A stretch of 64,000 nucleotides of DNA from Rugalucina vietnamica (lineage: Eukaryota; Mollusca; Bivalvia; Lucinida; Lucinidae), in NCBI GenBank assembly GCA_964017185.1, contig OZ024872.1:40864188-40928187 (forward strand). The letters run 5' to 3'. The position numbers were made by a program, and so were the translations under genes. Shown piece by piece: positions 51,302 through 61,300 of the stretch (its first letter is position 1; every line of letters begins with the position of its first letter). The notes beneath the pieces are model-generated. The model saw only the letters and a list, made by a program, of their open reading frames with translations. It was not told the origin of the DNA and searched no databases.

Positions 51302-51568
51302 GCATCAGGATAACATGTCTGTGCAATAAGTACCCCCTTAAACACCACTTTTATTTAGTGAAAATGGGTTTGCAGGGTTATACCTATTTCTCTTTTTTTG
51401 ATACAAAAACTCGTTAGAACTGCATCAGCAAGGCGGTTATAATGTGTAACCACAATGTATGTTTTGAGCAAAAATAAGAAAAATATCAAAAATTTTCTGA
51501 TGCAAATTTTCATTTTTTACAATTTTTAAAATCTCTGTATATTGCATGGGCATGTTTTCGTAATGTCA
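51302..51568 (+). mobile_element. MITE B copy 7
   Basis: Outer ends GATAACATGTCTGTGCAATA and TATTGCATGGGCATGTTTTC are imperfect inverted repeats. The ACTCGTTAGAACTGC / GCGGTTATAATGTGT core is retained. Confidence 0.7.
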
Positions 51569-51697
51569 GTTTTCAGTGTTACATGTCAAACTCAATTCAA
51601 AACATGATGTGTATACTAGTTGCCACAGACGTTAATTCTACACATGAACATTGGACTGAATCATATGATCAAACAAGCTGATTTAGCAGTATTAATA

Positions 51698-51933
51698 TGA
51701 GCCGCAACGTGTCAAAAACAGTCTTTGAGGATTATCACCAGGCCTGACACAAACCAGCCTGTGCAGCCATGGAAGATGGATAGAAGCTTGAAATTTCAGT
51801 TTTAATAGTAAGAGGAACTGAACTATCTGTGTAGAGAAAACAAAGGTGCTGATAAGCCCTTGCAGTAAGCACAGCTGATCTGCACCTTTGTTTTTGCATA
51901 GGCAGAAGTCTGGTTTTCTCATGGTGGGGCTCA
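51698..51933 (-). mobile_element. MITE A copy 17
   Basis: 236 bp, TGAGCCGCAACGTG to CATGGTGGGGCTCA, TA on both sides. The interior is diverged. Confidence 0.88.
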
Positions 51934-52179
51934 TATGAAGGTCAATCTTTGATTGTGGAACATCTTGTAAGTTTGCAGTTTGTAGGCTTGATTTAATAAA
52001 TAACACAGACTATACATTTATTGCATGAAAATGATACAAAACAAAAGACTATGCAACAAATACCTAATAACTGTATACTGGGTGATACAAAATAATTCGA
52101 TAACAAACATAATTCTAGCACATAACGTTATAATACAGAAAACTTGTTCATTGTATACTAAATTACAATCTGTGACAAG

Positions 52180-52412
52180 TGAGCCACCTCGTGGGAAAAC
52201 TAACAATGTGATTTCCGAACAGGTCCGACACAAACTGACCTGTACAAGCATAGAAAAGAGCTAGAAGCTTGAAATTTCGGATTTAAGAAGAAGAAGTGTA
52301 CTATCCGTGTAGCCAAAACAAAGGCGCTGATCAGCTTCGCGCTTACCGAGAAGCTGATCTGCGTCTTTGTTTTCGCATATGTAGATTGTTGGTTTTCCCA
52401 TGAGGCGACTCA
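52180..52412 (-). mobile_element. MITE A copy 18, well preserved
   Basis: TGAGCCACCTCGTGGGAAAA to CCCATGAGGCGACTCA with AG on both sides. This shows that the two-base duplication is not restricted to TA. Confidence 0.9.
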
Positions 52413-52512
52413 AGTAATAAGCAGACTCAAACAAGAAATGTGCCATCTGATGAAAAAAATCTGCCTTTGTATGGGTCAAAATACATGTATCTCATATCAG
52501 ATGAACAGTTTA

Positions 52513-52638
52513 TAGATCAGCTGAGCTAAGCCGATCGGTGCCTTTGTGTCAGACTGAATATCTTGAAACCGCTTCCTACTGCTATTCAGGGCGTTTTGTG
52601 TCGGATCTGGATGGAAACCACAAAGATGGTTTTCTCCA
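52513..52638 (+). mobile_element. MITE A copy 19 (partial, diverged)
   Basis: Retains GATCAGCTGAGC..GGTGCCTTTG and GTTTTGTGTCGGATCTGG..GAAACC, then GGTTTTCTCC. Confidence 0.55.
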
Positions 52639-52650
52639 CTTTGCTCCACT

Positions 52651-52893
52651 GGCCCCGAGGTTATAAAACTTTTTTCATGATCAGCTCAGCTGAGACTAAA
52701 ATTTATCTTGCTCATTAATGTTAAAATGCCAACAATTGTTGGCATTTTAACATTTATTAGCAGGATAAATTACAAGATTTTGTGATCTAGATATAAAATT
52801 TCCAATGAAATTCACTAGTTCAATATTTGTGAAGAAATGAAACTTCATGCTCAGCTGAGTTGAGCATGAAAAAAGTTTTATAACCTTGGGCCC
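52651..52893. mobile_element. 243-bp TIR element D, copy 1
   Basis: Ends GAGGTTATAAAACTTTTTTC and CATGAAAAAAGTTTTATAAC are inverted repeats of about 30 bp with ggcccc/gggccc at the tips. Inside is a 42-bp palindrome centred on CCAACAATTGTTGG (52730-52744). GCTCAGCTGAG words lie next to both ends. Confidence 0.82.
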
Positions 52894-52984
52894 TGATTGT
52901 TTTGCTAGGTGTCCTTTGCTCTCTAATCAAGTCACAGATGCAAATTTAGATAATTTTTATGGTGAAACGCAAACATTAAGAAGA

Positions 52985-53215
52985 TTTGCTATTCGCTTCC
53001 TTAACCCATATATGACAAACGGACTGATCCACCCTTATCATTTGGGTGTCCACTTTCATTTATAGGAGATTCAGAAGTAATTTTAATTTTTCATCTGATT
53101 TTTTAATAAAAATTCTCTATGTAAACATGGTAGCCTCAGATGGGATGCCACATTTTGCTGCGTCCCATCTGGGGCTACTGTTTGCCTGTGTCCCATAAAT
53201 AAAATGCCAGACTCA
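52985..53215 (+). mobile_element. palindrome-bearing repeat C, copy 2
   Basis: AGCCTCAGATGGGATGCC pairs with GCGTCCCATCTGGGGCT, followed by TACTGTTTGCCTGTGTCCCA as in copies 1 and 3. Confidence 0.68.
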
Positions 53216-53319
53216 ACTGAGATAACAAATGAGTGACTTAATGCATGCAGAAAGTAGACAATAATCTGTCATTTCATTTCAAAATTGACAAAATGCCCTT
53301 AATAGGAGAGGAAAATAAA

Positions 53320-53554
53320 TGAGCCGCGTCATGAAAAAACAATGTTTTGCCTATGCGAAAATAAAGGCCCAGATCAGCTTCGCAATAACTGCAAAGCTGA
53401 TCAGCACCTATGTGTTCGCTACATGGAAAATACAATTCCTCTTCTTCTTCTATCCAAATTTTTCAGCCTTTAACCATCTTTTTTGCTTGTACAGCTCGGT
53501 TTGTATTAGACATGTTAGGAAACCACCTTGTTGGTTTTCTCATGACGTGGCTCA
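53320..53554 (+). mobile_element. MITE A copy 20
   Basis: TGAGCCGCGTCATGAAAAAA to CATGACGTGGCTCA, AA on both sides. Confidence 0.9.
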
Positions 53555-53698
53555 AATGGTAATCTTTCAAGTGTTAGCTCAGAAATATTGTACATTACAT
53601 TTTTAACAATATAGGTTATGCATAATGACTGTGTTAGTTTGATCTACATCATGTGAGATGGTGTGACACTTAAAGATCATGCTGAAAGAAGAAATAAC

Positions 53699-53913
53699 TG
53701 AGCTGCATCATGAGAAAACAGACTTCTTGCACATTGGAAGAAAAAGATGAAGCTGCACAGCTGATCAGCGCCTTTGTTTTCACTTCAGGGATAGTAAAAT
53801 GCCTCTTAAATCCAAAATTTCAAGTCTCTATCCTTCTTCTGCGACTGTAATGGCTGGTTTTCTTCAGACCTGGTTGGAAACCCCAAAGACCCTTTTTCTC
53901 ATGATGCCGCTCA
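53699..53913 (+). mobile_element. MITE A copy 21
   Basis: TGAGCTGCATCATGAGAAAA to CATGATGCCGCTCA. The first hairpin arm is largely deleted. Confidence 0.8.
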
Positions 53914-54228
53914 AATTATACAACTTTTATTTTGAATTCATACAGGAGTATACTTTCCTTCCCCCTCAGCATGGTCTCAAGTTTATAAACATTAAAGTAG
54001 ATTCAATCCAGTGGCGAATGTTAAGATAAAAATCAATAACATTATGCAATTGTGAGAATAGACGAACAAAGCCTAAAAATAAGCAAAACAAGAACTTGCT
54101 AGATTTACAATGCCCTATGGAAGACAATTTTGCAAAGAATGTATTAAAATCGGAAATTATTCTTGATACTTTCTTGTTTACATCAGCTGAATGGTTCTCC
54201 TTTTACCAAATACATGTAAAACCTGATT

Positions 54229-54459
54229 TCAGCCTTCGCATGAGAAAACCAGTAATTTGGGTTTCCGACCACGTCCAACATAAACCAGCGTGTACAGTCT
54301 CAGAAGAAGAATAGAAGCTTGAAATTTTTGATTGCGGAGTAATTGTACTCTGTGAAGCGGAAACAAAGACACTGATCAGCCGTGCAGTTATACTGCAGAG
54401 CTGATCTGCGTCTTTGTTTTTGCATAGGCAAAACGCCTGTTTTCTCATAATGTGGCTCA
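54229..54459 (-). mobile_element. MITE A copy 22
   Basis: TCAGCCTTCGCATGAGAAAA to CATAATGTGGCTCA. The hairpin ACAAAGACACTGATCAGCCG and its complement are retained. Confidence 0.85.
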
Positions 54460-55118
54460 TCTGATTTAAGAATAAAGCTATATGCAATTAATTTTCTACA
54501 ATGCTAATGGGCTCAGCCTGGTGTTCATGCATATCATTATGCTAGAAAATGCTGCTCAAGTCTTACTTTTTCTGATATTGAAAATATCATTGTAAATTTG
54601 TAATCACTACTAAATACACACCATTTGCTTTTCAGTCGGTACACAAAATGAAAAATGAACTCTGTAGACCCTAATCACAAAACTCCTCTAGGACCTAGAT
54701 GGTGCAGCCTGAACCAGGTCTATGAGTTTTGCTTATATATATCCATCAGAAAATGTATGATCATTAAAATAGCACATACTTTAGATGTGGACCAACACAT
54801 GAAATAATATACAAAATGTAAGTTAAAGTATTCTATTATGACCGAGTAAAATGAGATTTATTCATTTATAAAATGAGACGTGTGACACTGAAGTATTGTA
54901 CATAATGGTAGTATGTTACGAATCATCCAAACTGATAATCAAATCTTGATGTACTGAGAAGTTGCCTTAATCACAAGGGCGCAACAAGGTGCAAATCACC
55001 AGAGAATCTATGCTGCCTGATCAGCACCTTATTCTTTACTGATTATGCATTGTAATCTAGCTATATTTTAGATTTTCAAATATTTTAGGACTGTCCCTTA
55101 GGACTGGACCACTAACAA
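54460..55118. other. intergenic, nothing recognised
   Basis: AT-rich, no ORF or repeat structure that can be supported. Confidence 0.5.
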
Positions 55119-55391
55119 GGTTGACTTTAAAAATATTTTGGTTTGCTGTTTATTGACCGACCCATCATTTCACCCCTACCCAATTATTTTATTTTTATTT
55201 TTTGCCTTTTTCAGAAAAATTTGACATGTATTTATCAAACTTTGTAACAATTTTACAGCATGAGGGTGTTTTTCTAAAATACATGTCTTGGGCAAAAAAC
55301 AACAACAAAAAACAGTTTTCCAACCTACCAACCCAGCCCGAAAATGTTTGGTTGGGAAACAGCAAACAAACATATTTTTCGAGGTTGGCCT
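55119..55391. mobile_element. inverted-repeat element, about 270 bp
   Basis: GGTTGACTTTAAAAATATTT at the left pairs imperfectly with the right end (reverse complement CCAACCTCGAAAAATATGTT). Both continue TTGTTTGCTGTTT..ACC. Confidence 0.5.
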
Positions 55392-55586
55392 AATGAAACT
55401 ATTTTTTTTTAAAGAATAAGACTCCTTCATAGTAGCACTATTTATGTGTAAAAACAATTTCATGTAATAATTCATGAGTGAAGATTCTTGCAACAAACAT
55501 TCTTAAAATAACAATGGTACAGTATACATAACTCTTTTTGGTAGGTACAGTCTTGTGAACGTATTTCTCAATTACTCATCTTTATA

Positions 55587-55824
55587 TGAGCCACCACAAG
55601 AGAAAACCAACAATCTGGGTTCCCGACCAGGTCCGACACAAATCAGGCTGTACAGCTACATAAGCAGACTAGGAGCTTGAAATTTTGGAATTAAGAAAGA
55701 AGAGACATTGTACTATCTATGGGACGAAAACAAAGGCGCTGATCAGCTGTGCAGTAACTGCATAGCTGATCTGTGCCTTTGTTTCCACATATGCAGATTG
55801 TTGGTTTTCTGATGCGGCGGCTCA
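55587..55824 (-). mobile_element. MITE A copy 23
   Basis: TGAGCCACCACAAGAGAAAA to TGATGCGGCGGCTCA. Complete hairpin with GTGCAGTAACTGCATAGC centre. Confidence 0.88.
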
Positions 55825-56260
55825 ATTAATGATATAAATGTCACCAAGAGTCCAAGACACTTTTCTATAAATAGGCAAGTACATCATCCATGATCATTTG
55901 TTCAGGTTTAAATATATGTATGTATATATGTATGACAGTTAAAATAATTGTTCTATTCATCTGTTTATTTGACTATTATTGTATAACTAATAAACTTGCG
56001 ATTGGAAACACAAGGGGCTTCAACAATGCAAGTTTTAATATTGGGCTACATTTATGGAAATATGTATTTGTAAAAAAAATACAGTGTCGTGTCTATAATA
56101 ATACTACAAATAAAGCTTTTGACCAGGTTATACAATTGGTTGCAAATATAATTTTTTGAAAGTCAATTTTCAAAGACAACTGACTAGAGTATGGTTAGTT
56201 TTCTATTTCTAACTGTATGAATATTTTGACACTATCTGGTTAAGTTCAAAAGATGATAAA
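55825..56260. other. intergenic, nothing recognised
   Basis: AT-rich sequence between two MITE A copies. The 89-aa ORF has no domain. Confidence 0.5.
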
Positions 56261-56496
56261 TGAGCCGTCTCGTGGGAAAACCAATAATGTGGTTTCCGAA
56301 CAGGTCTGACACAAACCAGCCTGTACAGCTACAGAAGCAGGCTAGAGGCTTGAAATTTCGGATTTTAGTAGAAGAGGAATTGTACTTTCCGAGTAGCGAA
56401 AACAAAGGCGCTGATCAGCTTCGCGGTTACCGCGAAGCTGATCTGCGTCTTTGTTTTCGCCTATGCAGATTGTTGGTTTTCCCATGAGGCGGCTCA
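56261..56496 (-). mobile_element. MITE A copy 24, well preserved
   Basis: TGAGCCGTCTCGTGGGAAAA to CCCATGAGGCGGCTCA, 236 bp. The GCTTCGCGGTTACCGCGAAG palindrome centre is nearly perfect. It is inverted relative to copy 4. Confidence 0.92.
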
Positions 56497-56805
56497 ATTA
56501 TGCTACAAAAGCTACAACTAATTTTGGCATCCTGTCATTTTATAACATTAATGTTACAAATTTCTCCACAACTGGTTCTAAATCAATATCGACTGAATAG
56601 GATATGGAGACTACCAAAGCATAAACATTTCATATTGCTACAGCATTCTTGCAGGATAATATCTGATTTGCGGCCTTAGATTCAAAATCAACAGCTAAGG
56701 TCATGTTGGAACTTCATAGACCCTAACACATTTTCCGGGCAAGTCTTCCAGCGACAGATTAACAGTACTTAGCATACATTGGAAATTCAGGCGAATTATA
56801 CTATA

Positions 56806-57035
56806 TTAGCCACCACATGGGAAAACCAACAATCTGCATAGGCTAAAACAAAGGCCCAGACCAGCTTTGCAGTAACTGCTAACCTGCTCAGTGCCTTTGT
56901 TTTCGCTACAAGGATAGTAAAATTCCTCTACTTTCCAAATCCAAAATTTCCATCCTTAACCATCTTCTGTGACTGCCCGGTTTGTGTCGGACTTGGTAGG
57001 AAACCAAATTGTTGGTTTTCTCACACACAGGCTCA
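56806..57035 (+). mobile_element. MITE A copy 25
   Basis: TTAGCCACCACATGGGAAAA to TCACACACAGGCTCA, moderately diverged. Confidence 0.82.
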
Positions 57036-58186
57036 TATAACAGCAAATGAGAAAGGCACTGATAAGACTGCACAAAATGGCCAGGCTGACCTAGACCTCG
57101 ATTACATTTTGAAGTATATACTGAAATAGGTTTGCTCTTAACACAGCCACTATTTGCACATAGCAATTGATCAAGTTTGAGACCTTTTACTGACTCACTG
57201 CACCGATTGCGTCATGCGGCTACCCCAATTTGCGAAGGATCTCTTTTGAAGTTTTTTCATACAAGGTCATTTTGGCCTTACACAGTATACTATACACTAA
57301 ACAGCCTAACATAGTGCTGAAATACAGCAAGCTTTTTTTGAAAAGCTTAAGCTTGTTCTGGTTTAGGTTTGATTTTTTTGCTGAAACTTCCCAGTCCATA
57401 ATTTTTCAGTCTTGTCCAGACAGTCACTGCATGCCACTATGCACAGGTGTGTCTAGCTCAAGGACAGAAAAGGTTAGAAAACATTTTTCATGCTCAACTA
57501 AGATGAGAATATTATCCTGCTCATATCCTGTTCATAAATGTTAAAACTAACATTTATGACAAGCTTTGGTCATTTATTTTCCACTGGTTGTTTTGGTTAT
57601 CTATAAAATGTATGAGTAGTTGATTCTGTCTCAGCTGAGCTGAGCATGAAAAAGTTTTATAACTTTGGCCTTTTCCATGTTCTAGTTTTTATATTCATTG
57701 ATTAATAGAAAATCACACTTCTGCTTCCACTCACACACATGGGCTATATTATACAATGTAGGGGTCACATGCAGACTATAAAAATTTTACTCCTCAGAGC
57801 AGAACAGATATAGGGTTGGTGATTATTTTTTTGTTTAAATTCTCCAACAAAACAAATGCCAAGGGCTTAAAACTTTCACATGCTCAACTTATCTGAGCAT
57901 GAAAATAACATGCTCATTAGATGCAAATGGACACCATCATTTGAAATGGCATATCAAAGCATGCAATTTATCCTATTATTGATAATTAGTCCAAATGTTC
58001 ACATTTTCCGTAGGATAACTGTCACGCTCGGCTAATTGAACATGAATACACTTTTACGGCCTTAGAAATAAGATTTGTTGGAGAAATAAGGACAATTATC
58101 CTGAAACTTCATGACTAACCCCTATCCAGACTTAAGACTCTTTAGGAGTAAACTAAAATTTGAAGATCCTAGCTATATACATGATA
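57036..58186. other. striatin downstream region with two TIR element D relatives
   Basis: 57470-57672 and 57865-58062 carry CATGCTCA..TGAGCATGAAAA.. and TAAAACTTT-type ends like the element at 52651-52893, much diverged. A possible striatin poly(A) signal on the minus strand (AATAAA) lies at 57573-57578. No gene seen. Confidence 0.5.
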
Positions 58187-58356
58187 TCATACAAAAACTT
58201 TGGCTAAAGCATCTGCCCCTGCACTAGCAATGTAAGGTTTAGATGGGTGAAACGATACTGCATGTATTGACTCGTCAAATTTTTTCCTATGTGCAGTTAT
58301 TTCTTGTACACAAGTTTTACTGTCCAGATTCCATAGCCGAATAGAACAATCGTGAC
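58187..58356 (-). CDS. STRN: striatin last exon
   Basis: Encodes HDCSIRLWNLDSKTCVQEIT to the invariant C-terminus ADALAKVFV and the stop codon. Confidence 0.97.
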
Positions 58357-61300
58357 CTGGAAAACAGAAATATTTTATCATTAATTTATTATTTTAATAC
58401 ATGTAATGGCAAAATGTGAATTTACACTAAATAGCATGCATCTCATCATTTTCAGGTTCCGATATACAGGCCAACCTCATTCTAACGCTATTTTTGGGGT
58501 CTATGGAAACAGACCCTGTTATAAGTTAAACCGTGTTATAATGACATATCGCAAAATAATCATTTTGGGAGTCACGATGGCCATGTTATATTGAAAACAG
58601 TACTATAGTGAGGTGCATTATAATGAGGCTGAACTGTAATACAAGTCAATCTTTCAGTGCCAAAAGCATAAATCTTAATATTACAATTTGGAGGGACCAA
58701 TTGTACATTAAACACAATGCTAGATATATGCGTCTGTCATTGGACAATGAACAAAGTATTCATGCTACCAACTTTAGGCGATGACCAGAAAATATGCAAT
58801 TCAGTCAAACATTTCATTTCAAGTTAAGCTTTTAGTTCCAGACAAAAGATGCAGCAACATTCCTTGCAAGGAGCTGTATTACTAACTAACCAGGCTCCAA
58901 ATCACTAAATTGTGATGAGTGATCATGTCACTAATGCAACTAACACAAAAACAGATGATTAAGTTCATACTTACTCCCTGATAAAAGATATAGACCATTA
59001 GGATCTATTGCTAAACTCGTCACTGCATCCAGGTGAGCTACCATTGAGTGGATCATTTTACCTGAAACAAAGCCCACATTTGATATTAAGAAACTTGCAG
59101 TTATATTTGAGTCGCCACATTAGAAAAATAACAATAAGCATAGGCGAAAACAATTTCTCTTCTTAAATCCAAAATTTCAAGCTTCTAGCCATCTTTTGTG
59201 GCTGCATAGGCCTTGTCAGAAACCCAGACTGTTGTTTTTCTTATGTGAAGGCTCTTTTTATTATCACACATGCCCTGTATGGGGCTCAAACCCACACCAG
59301 ACAAAGCAGTGAGATGATAGAATGGTTAAGCGTTAATGAACTATCAATTCTTGTAACCACTTCGCCACGGGGGGTCACCCGTGTGTGCTTCATTTCATGT
59401 GCTGTGATGGCTACAGGTAACACTGGGTGGATCACCAACCAATTAATTTGTTTGTTTCAACTTTGTGGTTTGATGTCTAAGCCACCCCTTCCTGGTTATC
59501 ATACTAACCAGTACTATGGAAAGATGTGTCTAGCTCATTTCCTGGCTTCAGTGGGGATCAACCCCCCCCCCCCCCCCCCAAATTTTAAAACGGACCACAA
59601 GGCTGCCATGCTCCCCCAAGCCAAAAGTTTTGATTACTTTGATTATCTTAAGGATCTAACACCAATACATACCAGTATTTATATCAAAGAATCTTATATG
59701 CCTGTCTTCATGTGCTGTGATGGCTACAGGTAACGTTGGGTGGTTCACCAAACAATTAATTTGATTACTAGAACTAGAAGAATCTGAAATGATAGAAAGG
59801 ACATTGTAAGAGAACATGAGAGAATAAAAACTCCAAATAAATTGTGTAGATTCTTCATTTAGTATCTGTAGTAAAATAAAAGTTTCTGCAACTTTGTTGG
59901 GACTTACTTCAATGATTCTCTAGAGTCAAACTTCCATGACTTTTGTATGTTATATTGTTAACCTCATTTATTATGAATGGATTCGCACATCATTATCACT
60001 TTCAATTTAAGGGGATCTGGAGTGGTTTCAAATTTTTATTCACTTTTTTTATTAATTTTATCTAAGCAAACGGAAAAGCCCCAGATGGGTCGCCGTTTTC
60101 TGCAGCTTCAAGTCTGGAGCTATACTGTTTGCCTATGTCCATTAAATGGTCGCAAGGTTTATATGAGTTAAGAAGGCTAGGTAAAAATGGATCCAGTTCA
60201 ATTATTCAACCTAGATTCTGCATCAAATGGTCAATAAACCTGGATTTGGTTTCTATTTTTAAGATGTTTCAATGTTTCTTGCCAAGGCTACACAAACCTT
60301 ATTGCCACATTTCAAGATATACTCACCTGAATTTTGTTTAGTTTCTATTGTTAAGACTTGTTTCGAAGTTTCTAGGTCAAACAGATAGGTGTTTGCTGAG
60401 GTATATGTGGCTACCATTTGACCTGGATCACAACGCACAAAGTCTACTGATGTGGGAACACCATCTTCTGGAAAGTACAGAGACAAAACTTTCTATTAGG
60501 TTTAATACTCTCAAAGTGATGTTTCAGCAATTCAAAACTTGTTTCAATACTAAGTGTACTCCTTTTTCAATTAGAAACTAGAATTGTCAGAGCTAACTCT
60601 AGAGATTTTCTTTCAGGGGGAAAAAACTTAAAACTTTGCAACGACATGCATACAAAATTTGCCCAGATTCAGTCAATTCATTCTCATGATATTGATGAAA
60701 CAAAAGTCTGATTTTAATGAAGGACCGTAACTCTGTTAAAATCTATTGAAAATTCTGTCTATTCGATTTCAAGATATTCAGTGGAAACAAAATTCTGACA
60801 TCCATCAAGGGCCGTAACTCCACTGAAACTTCGCGAAAAATGGCAAATTACAATACCAAGGTTGGTCTTGTTAATGTTGATGTGCACACAAAATTTGGCC
60901 AGATTCTGTCCATTCATAGCCAAATGTTTACGGATTTACAGGCCCTTCCAAGGACAGGGTGAATCCAGTATAGGCACATTTTTTTCCAGTGCAACAGATA
61001 ACTAGAAAGAGTTTTCAGAGGAAAACATATGTCCCCCCCTCTCTGCCCCAACCCACTTTTAATTTTGTAAATTTTTACATATAACCATGAAAAATATATA
61101 CCAACAGACATTTTGAATTAAAACTAATATATACCAACAGACATTTTAAAATATCACATGTTTCAGCTTCCATATTTATAAAGTTTGAAGTTTCACAAAA
61201 TTTACCCATCTACAATCCCAAACCAATCCTTGCCGGTATCAACTAATATGCAAAGTTTGAAGAAAATCGGTAAAAAACTACTCAAGTTAGAGAGCGGAAA

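Noticed and set aside
59245..59733. 162-aa plus-strand ORF
   Set aside because: It runs through a SINE-like piece, a poly(C) tract and the antisense of a striatin exon.
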